From Bidens hawaiensis (lineage: Eukaryota; Streptophyta; Magnoliopsida; Asterales; Asteraceae): a stretch of 64,000 nt of DNA. The notes under the pieces were generated by a model that was not told the DNA's origin, did no database searches, and saw only the letters and a program-made list of their open reading frames with translations. Positions within the stretch are counted from its first letter, which is position 1, and each line of letters begins with the position of its first letter. Both the position numbers and the translations under genes were made by a program. The stretch lies in assembly GCA_021521415.1 (NCBI GenBank), contig JAIQDT010001094.1, forward strand, positions 496,001 to 560,000, read 5' to 3'. This document shows positions 56,078 to 64,000 of this stretch, piece by piece.

Positions 56078-59000
56078 TCAGGCTTCAGGGCCGCTTCCAC
56101 ATGGACCAGCGCCGTCAGTTGAGCGTGGCAGTTCAAGGAAAGCCTTAAGGATAGCTAGCCCATCATCAGCAGCAGCAACTTCATTCACCTTCTCCACCAC
56201 CGGATGCGGGAAGGCGGCATACTGGTTCACTGCTTGGTCATAAGCAGCTTCAGTATCCACATTATACAAAGGGAAGTTGGAAGGCGGGACGCCTTTCTCA
56301 ACGAACCCTAGACCAAGCAGGAAGCCGGCCCGTTCCCCATCCTCGTGAGAAGCGTTGAGGGCTGCGCACATAGCATCGTCGTAAGATGTCTCTGAGAAGA
56401 CCCGATGCACAACCTACATAAGAAAATATACAAGTGTCAACACCCTATTTACAAAGAAGAGCGTAAAGACATGAAAGTTTACCTGAGACAACGCTTCTCG
56501 AAGAAGCCATTCCTTGGCAGCCAGAGCTTCTTGGAGGGCAGCTTGAGCTTCGTTACGGGCGCGTTCGGCTTCACTCTTATTAAGGTTGGCAAGCAACACT
56601 TCTTTAGCCGCAGCCTCTTCGACGCCCTTTAGCTTCCGCTCAGTATGGTCAAGCACCCCCCTCTGGTCCAAGATCTCCTGGAGCTTTTTGGCGTCTTCCA
56701 TCGCCAAGGCATCATGAGCCTGCTGGAGAGCCTCTAATTTGGCTTTAAGTTCTTCATTCTCCACGCGTAGAGGCTCAGCAACAGCTCAGCCTTGGTGGCC
56801 CTCTCGGTTGCGTTCCTCGCAGTTTCCTTAGCCAGCCGAAGCTGTTCATTAACAGCTTGGGCAGCCTTGGAACGGGCCTCGAGTCGAGCCTGAACTTCAA
56901 CCTCGAGGGCCTTGAAGGCCTTCTCCTTCTCCGCAGCCACTGCGGCAAGTTTTTGGTTCTCCTCCCGGACAGCCCGCGCCTGAGCTACTTCCTTGAGGCG
57001 GGCTGCTTTTAACTTGTCGTTTTCACGACAAAGCAGCTCGACGCGCGGCTGCATCCGGGCCAGGAGAACCCGAAGCTCATTGGTTAGTCTCCCCTCCTGG
57101 TAGCTAGCCATGGCTTCCCCCAACGCACCACTGGGAGCAGCGTGACGAGCCCATTCCACGCACTCCACAGGGGTGCGAAGGGTTGTTCCTCGGCGAATGT
57201 TCCATCGGGGAACATACACTTCATTGGAATCCGTCACTGCAAAAAACACAAAGCAGTTAGGAAAAGATGATAAAATATATATGTATAAAATGGGCCAGAA
57301 GAACCCTACGCACCTGTGGGGTCAATAACAGGCCGATAGCCGCCGAACCCATCACCTGAACCCAAAGGAAATCCATCCAAGAGGTCAGGCAGATGGGAAG
57401 GTGGCAAAGATTGGCGGGAAGCCCCATGCGTACCTGATGGACCGGCCGTCGTTGCCGATGGCGGGGGCATGGTAGCAGCTGCCGTGGTCGCCGGCGCGGT
57501 CGCTGCCGCGGAATCCGCAGCAATAGTAACCGCCGGCTCGGTGAATGATGCTGTAAAAATCGCACTCACAGCCGGCGGTGACGTCATCTCGGCTGGAACA
57601 GTCGGCTCAAAGGAGTGAGCAACTGATCCAGCGGAAGCAGGCGCAGGCGCCTGGGTCGACGCCTCAGGTAGGCTGACCAAGCCTACCGTCATTGGCGGAG
57701 AGGTACTACTCGGCCCTTCACCCTGGAATGCGCCAACATCCACGCCTGCGTAAAGAAGAAAAGTGTTAAAAGACTAAGGATTAAGCTATGAAGATAAAAG
57801 CTAAAGGAAAGTGGTACTTACGGGTTTTCTTGAGCCTAAAGGTACGGAGAGGCGGGGATGGACCCGATGGAGCCGGCCTCTTTGCGCCGGTCACCGTCGT
57901 CTTCTTTGGCTCTCCGGAGGTGACAGTTGCAACCTCCGGAGCAGTGGTCTTATCACCACCGGGATTCCCCGCCACCTCTTCGCTCTCGGTCTCCGAATCA
58001 GACCGAGGCGCTGGATCGGCAGTGGAGGCCTTCTCTTTCCCCTTCCCGCCGGCAGCCTTCTTCTTCCGCACCAACGGAGGACCATCTGCGGATTCCTCAT
58101 CAGAACATACGATTAGAGGAATTCCAGCAGAGGTTTCAACATTGAGGGGTCGAGGGTCGAAGAGCGCCTTACCTGGCCGACGGGCGCTAAGGATCTCATG
58201 GCCTAGCGGATAGACCTCCACGAACCGATCCGCCGTTTGTTCTAGGATGGGCAACTCGTTCTCATCTAAAGCCCGAGTACCCATCCGTGCGGGACCGTCA
58301 GCCTCCCGCGGGTTCAGGAGCGACTGCAGGTCGTTCCCCTCTGAAATAAAACAGGAAAAAAGTTAGAAAAAATTCAAAATCAACAAAAGGGAAAAAGGCA
58401 TACCGTAAGGAACAGAGTTCGAACCGTATTCGAGGACGATCGGAATCTTGCGCGCATCAGCCTCCTTCCACACCCGGCTCATCCCCAGCATCACCATCCC
58501 GGACTACGCAAACCGGTAAACCGGAGATTGGACCCGAGATATCTTCGCAAACCATTCCGCCTCCTGGTAGCTGGAGGCGTGAAGGCTGGGAAGTGCCTGC
58601 CCGTTCTTGAATTTCATGGCAATGGGGATGGCGCGGGCGGATATGAAGAAGAACTCCCGCTTCCACGAGCGAAGACTGCGCTCGGTCGCGCAGATCTTTA
58701 AACCCTTGATTCGGGTTGTCAGGGTATACCACCCCTGGATGCACCTCCAAGTGTAGAAGGTTATCAGGCGGTCAACATAGGGCTCAACGCCCAAAATCCG
58801 GCACACCCACTCGAAGTGGCGAATCTTGGCGATCGCCATGGGGTGTAACTCGGTCAAATGAACACCGTGCCTCTCAAGGACACGGTAAACAAACTTTGTC
58901 AATGGGAATCTAAGATTCCCATAAACAAAGAATGCTGCATAAACCCCGATCTTGCCTCTGGGGGCATCGTACACAGTATGATGGGGTTCAGGAAACTCAG

Positions 59001-59125
59001 GCTCGAGAGACTCGAGCATGAACTTCCTGACGACATACCGGTACAGATCGCCAGGCAGAGCACACTGGCACTCGCCAGCAGTACTCTTGTCATCGGCTGT
59101 GGATTCAGCATCACGAGACGACATC
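56078..59125 (-). pseudogene. Antisense gene of the Tat element ('putative gypsy type transposon' family)
   Basis: Five exon-like blocks on the strand opposite to gag-pol: about 59125-58395, 58340-57823, 57743-57310, 57240-56480 and 56410-56078, joined by GT-AG-like borders. Block 1 (Met 59125; longer frame from 59205) has LPGDLYRYVVRKFMLES, GKIGVYAAFFVYGNLRFPL and WKREFFFIS, the domain found antisense in many Tat elements (the family I know as Transposase_28). Later blocks are acidic/Lys-rich, then Pro/Ala-rich, then a long coiled coil (about 57180-56480), then a C-terminal domain ending GSGPEA. Breaks: an in-frame TAG at 58504-58506 and a 1-nt shift near 56770. The function is unknown. Borders are approximate. 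Confidence 0.75.
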
Positions 59126-59251
59126 TTGTGAAGGAAAGAAGAAGAAAACGATTTCGGGAGAATGCTTGCCTGAAAAGGTGAGTATTCGCCGGAAATCGCA
59201 AACAAGATGAAGAGAAGAGTGAAAGTGTGGATTACAAAGAACCCTCTCCCC

Positions 59252-59261
59252 CTTTATATAC
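59252..59261 (-). promoter_or_regulatory. TATA box of the antisense gene
   Basis: On the minus strand TATATAAAGG lies about 130 bp upstream of Met 59125. It supports a separate promoter for the antisense gene inside the retroelement. Confidence 0.6.
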
Positions 59262-60199
59262 TAATCGCAATTAATGCGATGAAATTAATGCGGAAGAGAG
59301 AGAAAACGAAGGTGCAATGAAACTATGACACGTGGCAAAAAGCAAGCTGGCAACAGCTGTTGACAGGACGCATACCATTAATTTCGCGGCCACGCGCCCG
59401 AAAAATCGCGCCCACGCGCCTGAAAAAGCAACTGGAATGACCATGTACTGTCACGTCACCATAACTTCCTGCACATCCTGACACAGTCAGAAGAAACCGT
59501 CGCACGACGTTTCAGAGGTTTGGACTGTTCTTATCCTTTCACCAACTCTTCGAATTTGAAAATTCAAAATTCAAAAAGATTCAAAAGTGAGCGGGAAAAT
59601 ACCCCTTACCTTGGCAATCAAGTAACCGTAAGACGGATGCGGGTACAGTGTTAAGGCAAAACCCTTCACATACCTAGCACCCGCAGGGAATTGAAGCCAA
59701 GAATAACCTGTGTAACATCCTAAAATTTATAATGTTGAATAAAGAAAGTTATGTTAGTGATTTCGCGTTTTAATTATTGATATCGAGTAGGAGCGGGTCT
59801 TGGACTTGGATTAATTGAGATAGGATAAATGAGAATGGGATTTCAGGGATATAAATACTCCCAAAATCCCAAAATATCTCATTTCTCACCAAACTCCACA
59901 CACTCCTCAAAACACACTTACTAACCGATCAAGATTCGAAGCCGAAACCCGAGATTTTGTTGATAGATCTGAGTTGGTAAGGTAAGAACAATCCAACAAA
60001 GCTATTATTACTGTAAATGGTTAGGATTGGATGGGTTAACCGGACCCGAAACCCAAACTGCCCAAATCGGACCCCTAAAACGTCGATTTTAGGCCGATTT
60101 GATGGTTGGGATTTGTAGGCGCCGATCATACGATTCCGTGGGTACCAAAATCGAGTTATTTGGCTAAGAAACGAAGGAGTTATGGGCAAACAGATCTGC

Positions 60200-60600
60200 A
60201 GCGCGATAACTTCGCCTGCAAGATTAAGTTCGCCTGATGAACTTCGCCTTCAAGCGTAACTTCGCCTTCAAGCGTAACTTCGCCTTCAAGCCAAGTTCGC
60301 CTAAGGATAACTTCGCCTGAAGCCAAGTTCGCCTAAGGTTTAACTTCGCCTGAAGCCAAGTTCGCCTAAGGTTTAACTTCGCCTGAAGCCAAGTTCGCCT
60401 AAGGATAACTTCGCCTGAAGCCAAGTTCGCCTAAGGATAACTTCGCCTGAAGCCAAGTTCGCCTAAGGTTTAACTTCGCCTGAAGCCAAGTTCGCATAAG
60501 GTTTAACTTCGCCTGAAGCCAAGTTCGCCTAAGGTTTAACTTCGCCTGAAGCCAAGTTCGCCCGAGGTTTAACTTCGCCTGAAGTGAAGTTCGTTTAGAA
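60200..60600. repeat. 32-33-bp minisatellite in the solo LTR
   Basis: About 11 units of AACTTCGCCTGAAGCC followed by AAGTTCGCCTAAGG(TTT/AT). Each unit is itself two half-units of CTTCGCCT..AG type, partly inverted. Confidence 0.92.
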
Positions 60601-60659
60601 AATAAATTAAAAACCTAATGGAATATGTGTTAAGGCAGTTATCGAAAATAAAATTTTTC

Positions 60660-60775
60660 CAAGCTGACCTGGCAGCTTAACCCCAGCCAGGGGCTCTGCC
60701 CCTTGGACCCCGCTAGGGGCTGCCGCCCCTAGAACCCCGCTGCCAGGGGCGCTACCCCCGGACCCCCGTTCGTTG
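60660..60775. repeat. GC-rich palindromic cluster in the solo LTR
   Basis: Nested words such as CAGGGGCTCTGCCCCTTGG, CTAGGGGCTGCCGCCCCTAG and CAGGGGCGCTACCCCCGG form strong short hairpins. The GC content is unlike the rest of the LTR. Confidence 0.75.
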
Positions 60776-61013
60776 TGGGTCATATATAGATAGAAATACA
60801 AAACGAGTAGTAGTAGTTAATTGATATGTGTAAATATTATACAGTTAGCCGAGCCCAGTTAAAGAAAGGAATTACGATCAACGGCGAGCGTAACAGGATC
60901 CAGGTGAGTTTCTAGCCCCATTCCTTGTTATGTTTTCGGGGCTGTGTGCATACTTGATGTGTTGTTAATACATTTATCCTAAGTGATAAGGGTATGCCAT
61001 ATGTGATATATGT

Positions 61014-61390
61014 GATATGTATGAACGATTGCTTGATGGTACGTGAACGATCTTTGGATATTGCACGTACTGTCAGGTTGTAACGTTTTAAATATGGTAA
61101 GTATGATATGTATGAATGATTGCTTGATGGTACGTGAACGATCTTCGGATATTGCACGTACTGTCAGGTTGTAACGTTATAAATATGGTAAGTATGATAT
61201 GTATGAATGATTGCTTGATGGTACGTGAACGATCTTCGGATATTGCACGTACTGTCAGGTTGTAACGTTATAAGTATGGTAAGTATGATATGTATGAACG
61301 ATTGCTTGATGGTACGTGAACGATCTTCGGATATTGCACGTACTGTCAGGTTGTAACGTTATAAATATGGCAAGTATGATATGTATGTTT
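61014..61390. repeat. 91-bp tandem repeat, four units, in the solo LTR
   Basis: Units start at 61021, 61112, 61203 and 61294 (ATGAA.GATTGCTTGATGG) and are nearly identical. Confidence 0.92.
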
Positions 61391-61547
61391 ATGTGTATGA
61401 ACGTAATAAAGTTAATAAAAGAAGGAAATGACGGTTGTATGGTTGTATGGTTACGAAAAGGGTACCGAGCCCTAATAATACTCGAGGTATGATGTATGGT
61501 TGTATGGTAACGAAGAGGGAATCGAACCCTACTAATATTCGAAAACA

Positions 61548-61738
61548 AGGGACCAGACCCTAATAATATCTGTGATGTTAGGGACCAGACCCTAATAATA
61601 TCTGTGATGTTAGGGACCAGACCCTAATAATATCTGTGATGTTAGGGACCAGACCCTTATAATATCTGTGATGTTAGGGACCAGACCCTTATAATATCTG
61701 TGATGTTAGGGACCAGACCCTTATAATATCTGTGAGGT
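61548..61738. repeat. 32-bp tandem repeat, six units, in the solo LTR
   Basis: AGGGACCAGACCCT(A/T)ATAA followed by TATCTGTGATGTT, six times. It corresponds in position to the four ATTATTAGGGT.TGCAA units in the relative at 25625-25755. Confidence 0.9.
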
Positions 61739-62420
61739 TATAGGGCGAAAGGCTCTTTAAAACGTACGATTATGAATGTAAAGAAAGTATGTAAGTAAGA
61801 AAGAAAGTATGTAAGTAAGAATGAAGGCTTGAGTACTTATGTGTGTATGAAAGAAAGTTATGAGGTTAAGTACGTATGTATGTAATAAGGTATTGTATGG
61901 TATTGTATGATTAACTAGAACTCACTCAGCGTAGCTGACTTTTAGTATGCACGCATGTGAGTAGGTTGAGACAGCTGGCTTGAGTGGAGGACACATGGCA
62001 GAAGACTAAAGCCTGGCATCTGAAGATCTGATATGTTTTATAAGTTATGTTTTGATTTTGAAAGACAAGAGGAATGTTTTAAGACATGATTATGAATCGA
62101 TATGTAATGTTTTATGAAAGTTTTATATTCCGCGTAAAGTTTTTAATTAACTCTGATATTTAGAACTGTGTTTATGAGTAAATCCAACACGAAAGTAGGG
62201 TTACCGGTAACGGGGCCTTACAACCTGGCAACCAAGTAACCATCAGACGGATGCGGGTACAGTGTTAAGGCAAAACCCTTCACATACCTAGCACACGCAA
62301 GGAATTGACGCCAGGAATACCTTGGAAGTAAAGTAACCGTAAGACGAGTGCGGGTACAGTGTCAAGGCAAAACCCTTCACGTACTTAGCACTCTGCAGGG
62401 AATTCAAACCAAGAAGGATC

Positions 62421-62782
62421 TTCTGGGCCATGCTTGCGGAAACGTGAATAACATTCCCGCACGACGGGAACGTCGAGAACTATATTGTTTGAAACTCCAA
62501 GATGGAATTGGTGGTTTTAGCATGATTGATCACTATGTCGAAAACCACCAAGACCCCATGGAGAATCCACACAAGTGGGACTCAACGCTCCTGACGTGCG
62601 AGGAGGTTACAAACCTACTCGCTTCACACCCAAAGATCAAGCAGAAAAGTCGGGAATTTCTGCGTGACATCAGGAAAACCGCGGGATGAATCACCACGGA
62701 AAACCGAAAAACTACCCTTTTCAAAACCCCTTGCTAAGTCCAAAAGTTCACCTCACTTATTAATAATTCATGAGAAGAACAT
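62421..62782. other. Unassigned 3' internal region of the Tat element
   Basis: A 113-residue frame (62348-62689) is open but resembles no family I know, and its start lies in the tandem repeat. I do not call it a gene. Confidence 0.35.
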
Positions 62783-62797
62783 TGGACTGGGGGGACT
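62783..62797 (+). other. Polypurine tract of the Tat element
   Basis: TGGACTGGGGGGACT ends at the 3' LTR. Its G-rich core is where plus-strand DNA synthesis would start. Confidence 0.65.
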
Positions 62798-63774
62798 TGA
62801 AGAGGTAGGTCCCAGCAGAGCACAGTTGAACCCGCAAGACTCACCTTAAACAGGGACGTCTGCGCAATGACCAACTGCTCCAGCAGGACCCACCATGCTC
62901 AAAGAACCTTACGCGCAGTACGCCAGCTGTACCCGCAGGGAAAGCCTCCCAATGGTGAAGTACCCCGCCTGTTCCCGCAGCTGCGGATACAAGCCATCAG
63001 GGAAGGCTACCCGCACTAACAGCAAGGCTACACGCACAAGGCATTCGTTACTTCAGTTGTCACATGAAGGAATGAGCAAGGCGGGAACACTCCCGCCTAA
63101 ATGAGCCAGTCCGTATGCTTCTGGAAGGCCTTTCGTACTATACCTAATAAGGTATGGGCGGAACAGACAGTTTGACCAGAGCAGCCCATGAACTAATCAC
63201 AGGGTGACAGCTCACCGACAACAATACGAGGAGGAGCACCCTCTAGTACAGTTTGTCACTATTAGCCGCTGCCTACTCACCAACCCTTACAATGGGACGT
63301 GCGCAGCCTACAGTTGGTGGAACAGTGCGTAGCCGGCAGTAAAGGAACAGTATACAGCCGACCTTATTACTGTTGGCCGTAACCTATCCACCAACCAGCA
63401 TGGCCTGTGCGTAGTCCACTGTTGGTAGAACAGGAATACTATTCAGCCGGCTGTACCTGCTTGGAAACCTACCTTCGGCTATAAATACTCCAACACCTTG
63501 GAATGGTAAGGACATCATCTGATATCTCAATCTTATCTAGCAATCTCTCAATATACACTTATATTTAGAGCAATCTAGTCTGATTCTCACGCCGGAGGGT
63601 GGTCACAAGGAGGAACCCCCCCCCCCCCCCCCTTCTCAGTGACGAGCTTACGGTGTCTGTTTTGCAAGTCCCCTGAAGAACAACCTTCTCTGCTAGACCT
63701 CATTCTCGTAGGAAACATTACTTAACTCCCAGATTATCCGTAATCTGCCTGTGGGTTCACTTAGTGTTTCTTCA
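62798..63774 (+). repeat. 3' LTR of the Tat element
   Basis: Differs from the 5' LTR at about eight positions and by a run of about 17 C (63617-63633), against seven in the 5' LTR. Confidence 0.93.
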
Positions 63775-64000
63775 GTAAAGTTTGTTTTTTTCGAGCTATG
63801 TTGTACCGTGTAAAAGGAATTTATATGTGTTAAGATCCTGCATTGCTAATATGTTCGAAAAATAATTTCATTTTAGACTGTCACAAAAGGATTGAAAAAC
63901 AATCATTTATAGAAGATGGATACGAGTAATTGGCTGTCACAAAAGGTGCAAATTGCGTTGTTGGTGACCCTGCCATGGAATCTGGAGATTGGAGGGCTCA
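63775..64000 (+). pseudogene. MED15-like copy 3, first coding part (runs off the window)
   Basis: The sequence after the Tat element resumes the 5' region of copy 2 (AAAGGAATTTATATGTGTTAAGATCCTGCATTGCTAAT). ATG at 63916 gives MDTSNWLSQK, like the MED15 N terminus, and farther on the bases read GDPAMESGDWRA, the KIX start, but in another frame. A small indel or an unrecognised splice lies between them (about 63945-63970). The 16.8-kb retroelement separates this start from its upstream leader, so expression is doubtful. The rest lies beyond 64000. Confidence 0.6.

Larger units (their letters stand above)
59706..62227 (+). mobile_element. Solo LTR nested in the 3' region of the Tat element
   Basis: The LTR is 59711-62222 (2512 bp), beginning TGTAACATCC and ending GGGGCCTTACA, flanked by ACCTG (59706-59710, 62223-62227). 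A TATAAATA at 59849-59856 gives the orientation. It carries three separate minisatellites and a GC-rich palindromic stretch. A shorter, diverged relative lies inverted at 25137-26388. Confidence 0.88.
59610..62420. repeat. About 98-bp repeat, three units, split by a solo LTR
   Basis: Units at about 59610-59710, 62223-62318 and 62319-62420 share AAGTAACC.T.AGACG, GCGGGTACAGTGT.AAGGCA and AAAACCCTTCAC. The solo LTR 59711-62222 inserted between the first and second. Confidence 0.8.
46921..63779 (+). mobile_element. Complete Ty3/gypsy LTR retrotransposon, Tat lineage, with nested solo LTRs
   Basis: The element is 46926-63774 (16,849 bp), flanked by the 5-bp duplication GTAAA (46921-46925, 63775-63779). 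LTRs are 46926-47892 (967 bp) and 62798-63774 (977 bp); the length difference is a longer C run in the right one. By eye they differ at about eight positions, under 1%, so the insertion is recent. MED15-like copy 2 shows the empty site (GAGTAAAGTTTG at about 16778-16789). Internal order: primer site, gag, protease, RT, RNase H, archaeal-type RNase H, integrase, tandem repeats, antisense gene, polypurine tract. Gag and pol carry frameshifts, so it is not autonomous as it stands. Confidence 0.93.

Noticed and set aside
57788..58213. Plus-strand frames opposite the antisense gene
   Set aside because: They are shadows of the minus-strand exons, which carry the recognisable domain and splice sites.
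60200..60600. Regular 33-bp units considered as a CRISPR array
   Set aside because: There are no variable spacers, the units are head-to-tail and lie in a plant LTR.
62348..62689. 113-residue frame near the 3' LTR
   Set aside because: Starts within a tandem repeat, has no recognisable domain, and cannot be separated from chance.

Overview
This is nuclear DNA of a flowering plant. The grounds are GT-AG introns, the 9-bp mini-exon of a plant beta-fructosidase, MED15-like KIX genes, and plant-type transposons: a Tat-lineage Ty3/gypsy element, Mutator, hAT, Helitron, SINE and MITEs. There is also a decayed piece of plastid 16S rRNA. The gene content and repeat types suggest a eudicot, probably Asteraceae, but the species is inference. 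The window is AT-rich, gene-poor and dominated by nested mobile elements.

Layout. 1-2470: a broken MED15-like gene copy made of repeated exon modules. 2.6-16 kb: almost no genes, with MITEs, a foldback element, a probable Helitron end, a SINE with an 18-bp target duplication, and a hAT-like element with an 8-bp target duplication. 16.2-20 kb: a complete-looking nine-exon MED15-like gene (409 aa) with an N-terminal KIX domain followed by two copies of a GDWQEEV...QFLQIPKHEIL module. 21-22.4 kb: MITEs. 22.4-28.6 kb: a duplicated block carrying two phytocystatin-like genes. One copy is broken by frameshifts and carries a Pack-MULE with a Dof-gene fragment plus a solo LTR; the other copy preserves the empty sites of both insertions. 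28.6-32.6 kb: LTR fragments, a foldback element and a Copia gag remnant. 32.9-37.0 kb: a seven-exon cell-wall invertase / fructan exohydrolase-like gene on the minus strand with a frameshift in exon 3. 37.6-43.4 kb: a MULE with long terminal inverted repeats and a perfect 9-bp target duplication. It carries a decayed transposase gene and, on the opposite strand, an intact two-exon GRF zinc-finger gene. 43.99-44.14 kb: plastid 16S fragment.

46.9-63.8 kb is one Ty3/gypsy element of the Tat type (LTRs 46926-47892 and 62798-63774, target duplication GTAAA). It contains gag, protease, RT, two RNase H domains and integrase on the plus strand, and a multi-exon antisense gene of the 'putative gypsy type transposon' family. 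Two other elements inserted into it and left solo LTRs (48518-50437 in gag; 59711-62222 in the 3' region). The whole nest sits in the 5' region of a third MED15-like copy, whose first coding bases are at the right edge of the window.

The most useful structural fact is that paralogous segments act as before-and-after records. MED15-like copy 2 shows the empty site of the Tat element, and the second cystatin block shows the empty sites of both the Pack-MULE and a solo LTR. The most unusual coding content is the modular MED15-like family and the two antisense companion genes carried by transposons.
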